From assembly GCA_036850595.1 (NCBI GenBank), contig CM072148.1, positions 7,181,118-7,245,117 of the forward strand: DNA of 64,000 bases, given 5' to 3'. The position numbers were made by a program, and so were the translations under genes. Positions within the stretch are counted from its first letter, which is position 1, and every line of letters begins with the position of its first letter. Origin of the DNA: Rhyacichthys aspro. Its lineage: Eukaryota > Chordata > Actinopteri > Gobiiformes > Rhyacichthyidae. Under the pieces are notes generated by a model. It did no database searches. It had not been told where the DNA came from and worked only from the letters and a program-made list of their open reading frames with translations. Below, piece after piece: positions 1-14,037 of this stretch.

Positions 1-3000
1 TAGCAGCGCATTTTCAGAAAGCCTGCATTTGCACTGGCAATCAACACACTTAGAGTCATCGCTTCAGATATTCAACAAGCTCAGGAATTACATAGAAGAA
101 TTCTGCTTTGAGTATGCTCTGAAATGAATTTGGAATTGCAAAAGATCAAAAGTTGTTGCACCTTTCCCCTTAACTGCAGTTTAAAAATAGGAAGGCCATA
201 CACTCGACCGAATAGTGTACAAATTCTATTTTCAGTCTTGGCATCTGATCGGTTTACAAGAGCTGTTATTTAGCAAAAGTCCCCCGTCTGTTTGCACAAT
301 CCCAATCCAAATCAGCTTCCAATTAAACAGATGTGGGATAAACAGAGCAAAGGGAGCGATTATTTTTGGAGGCAAACATGGCACAGCGCAGCAGTAAAGG
401 AATTCTAATTGGATGCAATCCTCAGGCCAATTTAATTTTCATGCATGTCATGAAATGAGCAATGGAGCAACTGTGCTGATGCTGGTTAACCTTGAACAAA
501 ATTACTGACACATAGTTTCCTCGGGTTACAAATACACTTTAGTGCCCGAACTTTGAGTAAGATGTCTTTTGCAAATTGCTCTTTTGTGGTTGTGAAAGTG
601 AACGTGGTGATATACTCGAGCTCACTGGTTTCTAAGCAGCCTGACCTAAGCCACTGTTGCTAAGCTGCCTCTCTCCCACTGAGAGGGAGCCATGTGACTT
701 TCATTGAATGGAAATCACAAATCCTTTTGAGCGAGGGGTATTTTCTGTGATTCATAGCACCACTTAAGCTTTTATTCCTTGCGGTATAAAATGCAAAGTG
801 TCATTTATACATATACTGGGAGTGATTTAGTGATGAAGGTGGAACGGCAAAACAACATTCCGCTGTAGTTTTATGGTTTGTGAGCATAAAACTATGTTCA
901 TATTACAGTCAGGGCTTTCTGTTATAAGAAAAACACATGATATGCAATACATATGCACAGTATTGCAGTGATGATAATATTATAATATTTGCAAAATTTG
1001 AAAGTCCTCTTTGGTATTTGGAGATACAAGGTTCTGGACTGACTTTGGCTGGTGAAACTGGCAACATTATTTTTTTTTTTATTTAATCATCAAAATTTGG
1101 TTTAAGTCTCTTTGTGGACTTGCTAAGTTTGAATGTCTGTCACAATATACCGTAATATTCTTTGGACATCTTTGCAAACACATATTGCAATAAAAATAAA
1201 TGAGTGCAGCCCTTATCATATTTTTGTTTACGACTTTGATTGTGTTGAATAAATGTATGAATGGATATTAAGTTTCTCAACTGAAGACATCATAGACATC
1301 AGCTGTTGCACTTGAAACCTACTATTGAGTCTAAGCAATAGAAACTCTCAGTGGTAGTTAGTGATGTCATTTAAAGCCTTCGGTCGGGGTTATGCCTCTA
1401 AATGACATTCGGGACCAGCTGTCGCTCTTTGTGCTCCTTGTGTAGACAACAGGGGGCCATGGGGCCTAACCTTTTCAATGACAGCTCCTTGCAGCATAAT
1501 GTCCATATCTGACAGCCATTTTGAACCAGGCCAACAGCCATCAGCAGCAGTTGTTTGGCTGTGAACCCTGGTGAGATGGCACTATGAAGAAGCCAGTCAG
1601 ATTATGTGACGGCGGCATTAGTTATGATAATCTCTTTTGAGATCTTTGGTGAAATAAAACATTTGTAGATTGCTAGATGGTTTGTGACAACCTTGGAAAC
1701 ATGCTAGTATCTTGGTGTTTGCACTAGAAGAAAGGCTAATTCCAGTATACTTCTAAATGTTAAAACTCAAAACTTTTGCATTATATGACTTAAAATTTCT
1801 AGAGTCAACTTTTAATTGAAATAGATATGTTTTGTTGAGTCAGTCTTTTTCTGGAGAGTCCTGTGCAAGAGCAGTTATAGTAGCACAAACATTTCCAGCT
1901 GCAACAGACAAAATGGCTGCTCTACTTTGATTACCAAGACAACACAAAAGCAAGTAATCAGTGAAAAGTTAGATCTGCAGTACCAACAATGGCAATACTG
2001 ACACCATTAGCATTGCTTTACTGTGGAGCATGTCAGTTCAGTCAGTGTTGACTTACAAACTTTAAGAAGGCCAAGAGTAGAGAGTGTCAAACACTTGCAG
2101 TCATGTGAAAATCCCAGAGCAGAATCACAGCCATGCTCTATTAGAGAAGAATAGCCCCGCCATTAGCGTCCATTAGCACCGACGCTACAGAGCATGTGCC
2201 TCATCACTTCTTTTTATCCCTATCTCGACTCAGCAGAAACGGCGCTAACGGGCTAACAGCTTCCCAGGCCGATTGTTCTGAGAGTCGAGGCGGAGCGGCT
2301 TGGCGGGAGGCGAGAAGAGATGCTACTGGCTTTGGGGATAGTTACGTAATATCTTCCACTCGCCGCTCGCTCACTCACGGTGCAGAATGCCAGGATAGTG
2401 TTTGTAAACAGAGCGGGCCATGTGCGCGCTCACGGGGAGGAGGCTTTTGAGTCACTGCCCTCGGTGTGTCACCCCTGAGGTAAAGCCTGACATCGATACA
2501 CGTTCCTAGGGCCTGCAGCACTCCCACAAACACAGTCCTATGGCTCTCACTCCATAATTAGGCTACGGTCGGCGCCGCAACCCTCGGGTCACATCAGGGA
2601 ACTCTGCTGCCGACAAAACTGATAAGATTTTGCATGTCAGGCTCATAAAAGGTGTTCACTGGTGGCCTATAAACTCCCAGACACATCGTCCTAACAACTT
2701 GAGGCTGGTGTAGAAAATGAAGTGTTGTTGGGCTTGCAAATGAAACTGCCAATTATCAATCGCAAACATATTCCTGAGCTGTAAGGGCATTCTTTTGGTT
2801 ACAGGCACATACCTCTGCAACACCACAAACAAAGAAGTCCACTCGTAAAAGTTGTTTCATGTTAAGGCAGCTTTTAGCGACAACTACATAAACCGTGAAA
2901 AGTTGACATGAAACAAGGTATTCACACTTTTCATTGAAAAATTTAGTTTGTTTGACCGATATTCCACTATATACAGTAACTATGATTGTCAAGGCCTGTT

Positions 3001-6000
3001 TCCTTCTTATAAAAACACATCTCTTGCCAGAATCTGTCAAATCAACACACATTCACATCACAAGAGTTTTATGGAGAGGTTTCACTCACTTGTAAGTTTC
3101 CAGCAGAATTTGTCTCCTTGTTGTTGCCTTTAACTATGTGCTGCTGGGGATACAGTCTTCCACTTTAACCCTTAAATCGTTTAACCCAATACTACGTAAC
3201 TTTCAAACCTTATGTGACTCTCTTAATATGTTTCTAGTATGATGTAAAATATAAGATGTGTGGAATATGATGAGAATGTGTCTTGTCAGGAGAATCTGGG
3301 GAGCTGAGGGGTGCACTATCTTCATGAAAAGGGAGTCTTTTTCTTTTCTTTAAGGGAGCCATCAAAACAGTGTAAGTTTTATAAGGATTTTGAAGCTATG
3401 CAGTTAAAATCTACTTTCAAAACTATGTCCAGATGCTTTCTTCTTAACCTTTTTTATTGGATTTTGCAAATCTACTGTGTGTCGTCTCGTGAGATGGTAG
3501 TGTGCTGTGGAATATCTCTTGATAAACCTGCACTTTGTCATAACATGGAGTTTGTTCTCAGTGATTTATGTTAAGAAACCATCATCATTAACTTGAGGCT
3601 GTTATTTTTAAAGATTTTTCTGGCTGCTTATATTCTGATCAAAAACTGCATAGTGTTGCTTTCACAATGGATGCATTTTGTTGAATCTTGTTCTTTTGCT
3701 GCTTTTCTTTGTACAAAAATGCCGGTGTGAAATGCCCAAATTCATTTTAAAAAGGAATTGCAGTGCTGCTATTGTGCAGAAACAGCCAGTGGTTTTCAGC
3801 ATCTCTCAATAACAGAACAACCCCCAGCAGGAGACTAGAAGCAAATCAATATTGCAAAAAATCAATACTGCGCTGAGTATCTCGCCATTTTGTCTCCAGT
3901 GCAGCTATGACTTGTGGCCAGGGCGGAACAGGTAGAGCAATGTAAAATGTCCAACCTGTCACTGCAATGGTTCCACAGTGTCATTTGTACAAGGGCCTTT
4001 GGGTTGGAATATGAGACCTAGGCTGCAGAGCAGGGTCAGGGAGCAGGCCTGACTAAGGCCTTGGTATTGTCAGTGGACAGCATTGTTGTGGAACGCTATG
4101 GCAACTGGACATTCTCCCAGAAGGTGATATTGTCTCTGGTCTGGGACTGACATAAAGGGGACTTATACGGCCTGACAGAGGAGCAGTCCAAACGCGCGGC
4201 TTTATCTGTAGGTGCAGATAGATCAGAACAGCTATGTGCGTGTGATTGATCTAGCCCATCCCCCACTATACCCCCACAGGCCCATTACTGCTCTGGTGCC
4301 TTTCTGTGCTGATACAACAGCAGCATTGCAAGGATTTGCAACATATCCTTCAAGCTTCTGGGTTTTTGGTTTTTTTTTGCATGGCTCTACTATACAATTA
4401 TTAAAAGTAATAGCTGATCTGATTTTGAAGCAGTGTGAGCATAAATGTGGAGCAGTTGTTCATTTTCTTATACATTAACATAACAATGTTTTGTTAACAC
4501 TTAATATACAACTCAGTGTTACACATTAGTTAATTTGTCATTGGCAAAGCATTCCTCCTACATTAATAATCAGTTAAAAACACTGTTAATATTTTAAATA
4601 ATACACATATGTACAAATGACATGTTCACAGCTATAAATTGTTTATATATCAATTGATTCTTAAATTACTACTCCTTATTAGAAGGCAGTTATTAAGAGT
4701 CACCACGGTTTTTGATTTTCTTTATCCTTGTGCATTAGAAATATTGTTGAACCACTGAGCATTTTCAATCCAACATACTTTTTTATATTTGCTCATATTC
4801 TGCTTTAACGATTGCACATAAATGCTTATCGTTTACCTCATCTTATCTTTTTGTAGTCGGATTCTTTTCCTGGCGACTTTTACATTCTGACCCAGTTCTT
4901 TCAAAATACAAAGTAATAAGATACAAGCAGAAGCGTGCAGAGAAAACACTGTTTTTGAGCTCTAGTGAACATACTTTTGGCTAAGCGTGCATGTTGACAC
5001 ACACTCACTGACCACACTCACTGAATCAAAACATTGCGTCACAGGGTCGCAACCAATTGTTATTTCAAGTTTCCCCGACAACACTTCCTTCCTCCAACCA
5101 AAACATACTTTTCACCGATTCTACACCGTCTCTTGTCATCTGCCCTCATAGTCTGCTCCTGTCACTGCCTTTATTTTGACTCCAACACAGTGACTTTGGA
5201 AATGTCCCGGCCTGCAGTAACAGATGGGTAAAGATAAAGCAAATTCCTACTCCAGGAGGAGGTCTGTCATTATTCCCCAAGCTTACAGCCTAGCCACTGC
5301 TTCACATTTTACCTGAGGCCGAAGTGTAACTAAACAACGACTCCAGTTAGCTCAATCCACATCCAATACACAAACAAGATTGAACTCTGTTATTTTCTAA
5401 TGGCCCATTCAAATGTTAATGTCAAAGCCCTCGTCAATGCAAGGAACGACTAACAAAACATTAGTTCAACCATTAGTGAGTGGACTGAGGCATGGTGCCC
5501 TAATGCAAATGGTACACAAATGTTGTTATCACATATAGATTTCAACAATCTGACCCTCTTGTGCAAAAGTGATTAACTCAGTGGTATCTCATGGCCGGAA
5601 TTAGGTCAGTGTGCTGTGCTTGTAATCTGTGGTTGTAAACGGAGTCACGCTTACAAACAGAAAAACACACACATGAAGATTATTCTTAAACACAAATGAC
5701 TCTGCACTCATCATTAGCGGTTACTATAAAAGTACAAAACCAAACCAACCAGCTGCCATTGGGTCTAAGGTTAAGAGTAGACGGTTTATTTGGCAACACT
5801 CATCCAAAACCTGCTCTACAATCACCTTTCCCGTTCCTCTAGTTAATGGTGCAACGGGATAGAGTTTCATATTCCCTGAGCTTTTCTGACCTTCAGCACA
5901 CGGCACAGCTCTCCCTCCGCTTTCGGCTTCTCCTTGGGATTTGCCTTTTGTGTCTGCTTGTCATTCAGCCGGCGAAAGCAATGAAAGCTGGTTCACAGAG

Positions 6001-7689
6001 ATGCACAAAGCCACCGAGCTATTCCAGCCCTACTGCTGTGCACACACTGAGCACTTTACTGCTGCTTGTGTCCGGCGCTGGACTCTTAAAGTGCTACAGA
6101 TTCCCACCACTGAACAGCACATAAACAGTGAGACAAGAATGAGAATGTACAGCTACAGAAAGAGAGTTAAGCAGAAATGTCATCATGCTGTAATAGCTGG
6201 TAATTACACTCTCAAAAATATGTATTTTCTTTTCTGCTAAAAGTCCCAAGCATTAAAGACTGAGCTTTAAAATGCTGCCCTTTAAAATAGCATTGGTGTG
6301 ACATTAAACAAGTGCAGCATTCTAGAGAAAAAAGTCCTGAACAAGAAGGGTAAGCACACTATTTTTACTCTTAGAAGTATGAAAAGCAAGAATCTATAGT
6401 GAACACATTCCTAAGAAAACATTAAAGCTGCTTCTTTGGCAAAAAGGAGAAAGAAAAATGGTCAGCCATGTTGGAGTAGCTTTATCTAATATCCCCTCCT
6501 TATTATGCTGGCTCTTGCTTTTACCGAGGAGGACAGCTTTACCTCATCTGGAGGTTAAAACCCAACTTCAAATGCACCTAAGCCCACAGAGTAAAAAGCC
6601 CAGCACAGCATTAACCCACTCAGCCAATTCTCACCTGCTTTTCCGTCCCTCCACTTTGCAGAAATTCCAACAAACCGTTCCGGATCTCCCCTTTAACAAA
6701 TCCTAAAGGGCAGCCATCTTGCCTCCTTCTGTTCTTCTATGAAACAGACTATCCTCCACATCAATATTCATGGAAGCCAGGCTGACGTCGGCGGCTCTCA
6801 TCATCAGGAGAAGCCTGGGTGTCGCTGTTTGCTCGCCTCACGGAGCTCGGCGTGGAGTAGTAAGCCAGCAGCAGTCAGAACGCAGCTCACAGGGAAGAGC
6901 CAGGGCTTTGGCTGGGGAAATAATCGCAAAATCACTATCCTGCTGAGTCCTTCCCACACAAAGGGACAGGTTTTCTTTCCCCCCTCTGCTCCCTCCTCCT
7001 CTTTTTTTTTTTTCTTCTTAGGTCAGCCGCACACAATAGTGAACACCATAATGGCTCTCCTCAAGCAGCGGACTGGATTGCCTGGGCAGGACTCTACTCC
7101 CACTGTTTAATTTTGCTCTGTTGTCTAACTCTCCACCCCCTCTCTCATTCTCAGACAGGAAGCCGAGTCACTTTAGTTTTTTTTTTTTTTTCCCTCCCTT
7201 TTTTTTTTCTCCACTTCCTTCTCTTCTCAGTCACAAGTTCCACTCCAATGTGTTGGTAGTAGTCTTTTCTTTTTTTTGGTCTCCTTTTTGAGCCCCGCAG
7301 TAGTCTCCTGGAGTAGAACCAGTTGAGTGAGCCTTATTTTGGCCGGCACATTTTTAGAGAGTGAGGTGTAAGACAACTCTCCGGCATGTGTACAGCCAGT
7401 ATACTGTGGCTGCCAAGACCCACCTCCTGTTGACACTGGCCACGTGGGCTGCAGCGCACAGAGACAGCAGTGTGTGACAGAGACAGGGCTTTGGAGGACA
7501 CAGACTGATACCACCATATAGTCAGATTGGGATAAATGCATTATCAATGTATGGACAATCTCCAGTGTTCAGTATTTAGTGTTTGGCACATATAAACAAA
7601 AGTAGTGTCAAATAATGCTATGATCATTGACCTGACATTTGAGCAACTAACAAGTGCTGTGGAGTCACATTGTACTGTCTCCTGTCTGT
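1..7689. other. gene-free intergenic DNA (5' desert of cxxc4)
   Basis: I recognise no exon here. Open frames are short, overlap in several frames and resemble no known domain. Three blocks look denser than the AT-rich background and could be conserved non-coding elements: about 330-500 (AT-rich with homeodomain-like TAAT cores and a CATGCATG), 1360-1670 (containing a 10-bp inverted repeat) and 2150-2640 (CpG-richer). Poly-T and poly-pyrimidine tracts lie at about 7000-7020 and 7165-7210. The 900-1220 stretch ends in GTGCAGCCCTTAT, the reverse of a GGGCTGCAC start seen in fish MITEs, but I could not define a complete element. Conservation itself cannot be judged from one sequence. Confidence 0.6.
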
Positions 7690-8075
7690 TGGTTTAGTCC
7701 AGGTTTAATTCATCTGTCAGTCCTGCTTTTAGTCTTGGTTTAGTCCTGGTTTACTCCTAGTTATAGCCCTGGTTTAGTCCTGGTTCAGTTCTAGTTGAGT
7801 GCCAGTTTTAGTTCTGGTGTTAGACTAAACACAGTCCCAGTTTAGCTCTGGTTTAGCCCTGGTTTAGCTCTCATTTAGACCTAATTTAGCCTTGAGTCTG
7901 GTTTAGTGCTGATTTTAGCCCTGGTTTATCTCTGTGTAGTCCTGGTTATAGCCCAGGTTTAGTCCTGGTTTACTGTGGGCCTAGCCCTTGGTTTCCTGTG
8001 GTTTATTTTGTTTTATTTTGCATTTAGTATGAGGTCTAGACCTGGTTTATTCCTGGGTTGAGTCCTTAGGTTAAA
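7690..8075. repeat. degenerate ~12-bp minisatellite (GGTTTAGTCCT-like units)
   Basis: The motif TTTAGTCCTGG and close variants (TTTAGCCCTGG, TTTAGCTCTGG, TATAGCCCTGG, TTCAGTTCTAG) recur nearly back to back for almost 400 bp. Unit length drifts around 11-12 bp and unit copies differ, so this is an old, diverged array. A second block of the same unit starts at 8318. No coding or RNA role is evident. Confidence 0.85.
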
Positions 8076-8317
8076 ATCCTGAGTTAAGACTTAGATTTAT
8101 AGAACTATGTAAGTCCACAAAGAAATTACTGTCACAGCAACTCATTTTCAGACAAAACACCTTTTAAAGAATATATAAATAAAAGCAGAGCTGAAGTAAA
8201 ACAACATAAATACAAGACAGTAATACACAAGCCAAAACCTAAGCCAAAAGTTCATAAACAGGAGGTGGCATGAATGTGATAAAATAATTTGTTACAGTAG
8301 GCTGAGATATTGTAAAT

Positions 8318-8520
8318 GAAGTCCTGGTTTAGCCTGAGTATAGTTCTAGTTTGGACCTGGGTTTAGTTCTGTTTTGTCCTGGGTTCACCCTTGGCTCTAG
8401 TCTTGGTTTGGTCCTGTTTTAGTCCTGGGGTCAGCTCTGGTTTAATGATAGTATAATGCTGTCCTAGTTCTGTATTTAGACCAGTGTGGATCTGGGTCCG
8501 GGCCCTGACCTTGGTTTAAT
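8318..8520. repeat. second block of the GGTTTAGTCCT-like minisatellite
   Basis: The same 11-12 bp units as at 7690-8075 reappear (GTCCTGGTTTAGCCTGAG, TTTAGTTCTG, TTGGTCCTGTTTTAGTCCTGGG). About 240 bp of unrelated AT-rich DNA, with no repeat units, separates the two blocks. The simplest reading is one array split by an insertion or by decay of its middle. A shorter echo (AATCCTGGTATAGACCTGCTTTAGACCTGG) lies far away near 54752-54781. Confidence 0.8.
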
Positions 8521-11500
8521 TTAGTTTGGGTTTTAAATAAAAGCCTCTAGACTCATTATCGTAGGATTGTGTTAATGATATTGTATGCCTGTGTTTTAGG
8601 GGGGCAGGACATTTATAAAACATGAATGTGTCTGTTATTGTTAATAGAAACATCAGTGTAATAAAACCATTGGCCCCAGCTGTAACTAAAGAGTCACTTG
8701 TCATTGGTCCCTCCACTGGCTTCACTGTTTAATTCCTTCTTTACTTTAGTAACAGGTGGGTCTTGTCTAAAAAGCCTTTAGATGCAGTAGAGGCTTAAAA
8801 CCCGACCCCACCTCTTTCCCATCAGCCCCTGCCCCGGCCGCAGTGACATTTGTTGACTCAATAGTTTGAGGCTCAGAGCAGAAAAGGAGATTTGTTTTTA
8901 CACCGAGTGGGGGAAGGGAGGCAGCAGCAGCAGCAGTGGGAGGGAAGGAGGAGCCACTGTAGCTGCAACCAACACAACACCGTCTTTTTACACACACAGC
9001 CTCATTCCTCTGTGAAAAACTCAGAGGTTGTTAAACTGTTGGAGCGTAAATGACATAAAACCACACTCTGGATGAGTCAAGAATATGTTGGCAATGGAGG
9101 GAAAGCATCAAAGTGACCATAAACAGAGTGACAAGGCTGGAGTTGAGCTAATGAAGCAGTGCAACAACATTAGGTTCACTGGAAACACCAATACTTAATG
9201 TCCAGTTTCAAATCTAACATGGAAATGATTGATTATTCTAATGTCATGTTCTGTAACCTGGGAATCTCTGGGAATTACAATTGAATATTTATGGCAATGC
9301 ATGTAAAATGGTAACACATGTAGCACAGAAACTGAGCCACTGTTTTCCATATTTCATCAGATTATGTTCAGATTTTTGTCTTGATAGGCATGAGATTGGA
9401 GTAAAATCCAGGACTTTCCCACTGGAGACTTGAATTTTCTTCCCGAGAGTTTCAGACATTTTTTTTTCCTTGTATTTGAGGAACTAAATTGCATTTTGTT
9501 ATAAGAATGATAATGTGTATAATAGAAACAAGATCTTAAGGCGTCATTAAGGCTCGATCTTTGTTATGAAAGATTTTAAGAGATAAGTTAACATCCCGTG
9601 ACGTCAGGCTTGGGTCACGTACAACAGGGTCAGAATGTATTGTTGGGTAATGCAGCTTTAAGAGCACTTTTAGTTAAGGCATGAAAAAGGAAACTGTGGT
9701 TAGTTTAAGGGAAGTTTAGGCATTTTGGTTTCAACTTGACTCGCACATTGTTTTTCATACATTTTGACAAAACACAGGAGCTTAACTGATATTGAATGAA
9801 ACCTCCAAAAGTTCACACAATTGCTTTCATTAATTTTGTATTTGGCTTTGTCTATAAATGTGTTTTTCTATTTCTGTTCTGGAAAAATGACATAGAACTT
9901 GTCATTGAGGCTCCTCTACACTGCTTTGGTATTTATTGTATTGTTTTTTGTTTTGTTTTTGTTTTTTGTCTTTTGCTGCCTTAAAAACGATCAGAGTCTG
10001 ATTTAGCGCTCACATATATCATTTATTTATTTGGTGTTTTTGTTGGGATTGAAAAGTGCCGTCTCTGTCTTGTCTCATGCGGACTGTGACTTGAGGTCTC
10101 CGGTGGGACCCTCTGCCCCCTCAGAGCTACTGTAAGTCGTAAATCAGAGATTATCTTGTCACTGCTCTCACTTTGTCACATTTCAAAGGGATGGAGGCAT
10201 GTGCCGTCACCTCCACTGTAAACACAGAGCTGCGGCCCCATGCTGGCTCAGGCCCTGCCGAATCTAGCCCCACTTGTCACGTGATTGATTTCACACCTAA
10301 AAATGACGATGAGGGAAGGATTTAACTTGTTTTCTCTTTGGGCTAATTGAGCCTGTTGATTTACGCTAACACAAACACAGGGCTGCTCTGTCGGGGGAGC
10401 AGGTCAAAGATCTGGCTCCTGCTTGAGGCCTGTTACACGGTTTATTGTCCTGCTCCCTGAAATCTGCAAAGAACGAGGCTGTTACGAAGGTAGGTTGGAA
10501 AAGCCCACAGTTAAATGACCACTCTTTAACCTTTTTTAATTTTATCTTGACAAAGTAGCTCCAAACATGTCATAGTAGATAAAAAACTTTCACTTTTCTC
10601 CATTTTTTGTAGTCAAATCTGACCCCATAAACAACACAGCAGACCTGAAATATCAGCTGGTTTCTCAAGCTACAGCTGGACAATTGGAAAATAAACATCA
10701 GTATCTCTAATAGACATAATCTTTGCCTTTGACAGAATTAAGATTAAGACATAAGACATTAAGATATGCATTTTTTATTGGAAATAATAGTTTGAACTTT
10801 GCACGCCCTGTCAGTGAACTATCAGGGCAAACTAATTTAAAACTGAATAATACGACATTACTTATTATTGAGATAAAATATTCAATTAATCATGCCATAG
10901 GATTCTTTACAGTAACATATTCCCATAAGTCATTTCTGTATGCACCAGCCTCAAGACTCCAATAATCACCCATTTTTTACTATAATCGTCATCACATTTT
11001 ACTCCACTGTCTTTCATCTTACCTCATTGAACACCGTTTATAAATGATCATTGTGTAAACACCGATGATTTATTTACTACCAAACAGTGTGATTTGATTT
11101 CTTGTCTTGGTTTTTTATTTGCTGTCAATCATTTGCTTTTTAAAAGGTAGAGAAGCCCTGATTTACAGCTGCCTTTATAACTGTCTGAAAGTGGAAGAGT
11201 GGGGCTACATCTGAGGCGCGACACAGCCTCTAGGAAATGTTACAGAGCTGAGAAAAGCAGCACTTCTCACAACAGGTCGCTTTATGGGCCGACATCTCAC
11301 CTGGGGCACTCTAAACACACAAACTCTTTATGTAGGGTAATAACTAGGTATCCTCTGCCTGGGCCAATACACAAGCCCCTCACGGCAGGACTCCCCCCCC
11401 AAACAAGATGTCGCCCAGGGGCCCCCCTGCTCCTGCCGTTATCTTAAAAGACAAGGGAGAGTCGTTAGTGTGGGCTTACATTGTCTAATTGTTTAAGCCT

Positions 11501-12339
11501 CAGCAGGGGACTAGCAGCAGGTTAGTGCAGATACACTTTTGTTTGGAGAAAACACAAAATTTTCCTGATTTTTGTTTATTGTCATTTTACATTTCATGTG
11601 CAAATTGTGTGCCTTATTTTATAAACTCTTCATTTGGTGCTCCCAGATTGACTTCCTGCCAGGACGCAGCAGGGTCGGACAAACCCAATCACAGCCTGCC
11701 GCTGTTCCCGTGGCGACCAACTGCTCGTGAGAAGCTCAGAAGCTGGTTCCCGCATTCAGGCTGCAGGTGCCTCCATCCTCCTCCTGCTACACCGCCCCCT
11801 GCTCAAGGCTCCGAAGGCACGACCCTCTATTGAGACCGGGAAGGCCTTTTCACCAGCTGTGCCACGGACGTTCCTGTTCCCGCTGAGGCTCCTGAAACCC
11901 AACAGAGCCCACCCCAGGCGGAGTGGGAAGTGATGAATGGTAAGAGTAATGCAAAATCATGGCTGTCACTTTAGCAGCTTCATTAGTAAACCATAAAATA
12001 GTACATTTGCAATACACAGATGAGAGATAAGATTATTTTAACATGTACAGTTAGACGGTTTTGTACCTGCCGCCAAAAGCAAAAAAATAAGTAAATATGT
12101 GTTGATTTTAATATTCAGCAGAAGCACATTTGTGACTTGAACTTTTAAATGAAAGGAAAACATAAATTGTTGGGTTGTGGTTGGTTATGATAATCCTTCA
12201 TAAATATCAAATATTCTTCTTATAAAAGTTAATGGTATATAGCTCACAACAAACATATTACATGTACACTTATAAGACAAAAGGTGGTGTTTATACACAT
12301 TATAATAATTAGGATAGGTATTTACCCCTATACCCCTAT
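8521..12339. other. gene-free intergenic DNA
   Basis: No exon is recognised. A perfect palindromic cAMP-response-type site TGACGTCA sits at 9599-9606, with a TCACGT ten bases after it; one motif this short can occur by chance. GC-richer stretches with several TAAT and CCAAT-like words lie at about 10040-10460 and 11190-11940. Open frames over 11489-11933 overlap one another in two frames and look like by-products of base composition. Confidence 0.5.
9599..9606. promoter_or_regulatory. palindromic CRE-like site TGACGTCA
   Basis: The 8-bp palindrome is an exact match to the CREB/ATF consensus. It stands alone in the upstream desert about 24 kb from the presumed cxxc4 promoter, with no promoter features next to it. 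The match is seen directly; binding is only a possibility. Confidence 0.3.
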
Positions 12340-12486
12340 ATACCCCCACCTGAGTTCTTCCTTGCCCTAATGGAGGGTCATGACTGGTACAGCCTGTGCA
12401 TCTATTTCCTGATTTTTATCTCCCTAAAGCTCTTTGAGGAGATTGCTGTGGTATTGGGTTGTATAAATAAAACTTTTGGATTGAAA
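12340..12486 (+). mobile_element. 3' tail of a teleost LINE/SINE-type retroelement
   Basis: The stretch runs from a GAGTTCTTCCTTGCC-like word through AAAGCTCTTTGAGGAGATTG to TTGTATAAATAAAACTTTTGGATTGAAA. This order (short conserved word, CTTTGAG block, TATAAATAAA plus short tail repeats) matches the 3' ends of retroelements that are very common in fish. No reverse-transcriptase open frame precedes it, so it is a 5'-truncated, dead copy. I do not assign a family name. Confidence 0.5.
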
Positions 12487-13861
12487 AACAATTTTGGACA
12501 CATTTTGAATATATTTGAACATATGTGAAAAATACTATTTCTGCTTCATGTTTAGCACAGATCGCTAACAATATTAGTTTAAATCAGAGACCAGTGGAAG
12601 CCCCAAAGGTAAAATTTAAATTGAGCTTGAGCCAGTTCATTTCTAAAAATTCATCATTTTTTACCTGCTTACTGACTGACAACACCTGTCCTATTCTTCA
12701 ACAAGACAGTGTTTACAAAATAGATACTTCTTCTCTGTGTTTAAATTCTAGCAATTTAAAGGTTATATCGAGGGGAGATGGTGACTCAACCACATACCCT
12801 TACAGTAATAGTCCATTGTTTTAGAGGGATAGTTCAGTATTATGTAAATGGTGTGAATTTGATTTTTTTTTGGCTTGCAAATTTCTTCTCTACAGTAGAT
12901 AGTTATCAGCACGCTTCCAGTTTGAGCCTAAACTACGCTCTGCTGTAAATGGGGCAGTGAAAATTAAACACTGAACTTCTTCAACGTCCAGTTAACTGTG
13001 TGGTCCCAAGAGGATTTGTAAGCAATCGTTGCTGCTGAGAAATGGCTCAAATTTTGATTTCAGATGCTAGATTTATGGATTGTACAGATACGTCTGTTCT
13101 GTGGTGGTTCTGTGGTTGTATAAATGAGGAACAGAATATTAAAAAGCAGTTGTATGATGAAATATACCTTCTCTTTAACACACACTTTCACTAGTAACAG
13201 TTTATCACGTGTTCATTGGCCCAAGTCAGCAGCCATATAAGTAAAAGCCTCTGTGGTTGCAGGGAATTATTATCCTATTCTTAAGTATTACATAGAGCCC
13301 CTTTTACAATATACTGGACAATCAATGTGAGATTGCAACGCCTCAAATCATTTAAATCTCACATAGGTCCAAATCAAAGATGTTGAGTGTGGTTGAGTTT
13401 ATCAGACCTACTTGAGGCCTGCTCCACATACTCCATGTTTAGGTTCATTATTTTAGCCTAGAAGCTACAGATTGACCTTCACATAAGAGAAAAATGTCTG
13501 GTGTGTTGATGACAGGTTCAACAGCTTTGCCTGGATGGAGAAAATGACGACCCCTGGTGGTGAAACCTTTCCTTTATCATTTTTATGATGTTAAATAAAT
13601 GACTAATATTCTCTCCGCACTTTGACCCTCTTAAATAGGGTTAAAGTTCAGCTTTGAATTTTCAAAGCAGTTGACTGTTGTTTTTAAAACAAAGCAATAC
13701 TGTCAGTCTGAGAGAATGAAAATGTGTCAGAGACAGTGTATGTGCAGACAGCTGGCACTTAGCATTTGTGGCTGTCTGCTGTAATGTCACCTCACACTCG
13801 AACCACCCGATTGCTGTCTCAGTAGTGTCATGATACCACAGGCTCCTCTTCCTCGCGCTCC
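12487..13861. other. gene-free intergenic DNA
   Basis: Nothing coding is recognised. The sequence is AT-rich with no strong motif. An AGAGGGATAGTTCAGTATT word near 12824 resembles the start of some fish MITEs (AGGGATAGTTCACCC), but I found no matching opposite end. Confidence 0.5.
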
Positions 13862-14005
13862 TGCACACACACACACACACACACGCATATATACTCCTGC
13901 ACGCACACACACACACACACGCTCCTGCACACACACTCCTGTGCGCGCGCACACACTCCTGCACACACACACACACACACACGCTCCTGCACACACACTC
14001 CTGCG

Positions 14006-14037
<32 letters not shown>

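Noticed and set aside
900..1222. A GGGCTGCAC-type MITE suggested by GTGCAGCCCTTAT
   Set aside because: Only one plausible end was found, with no partner terminus or target duplication.
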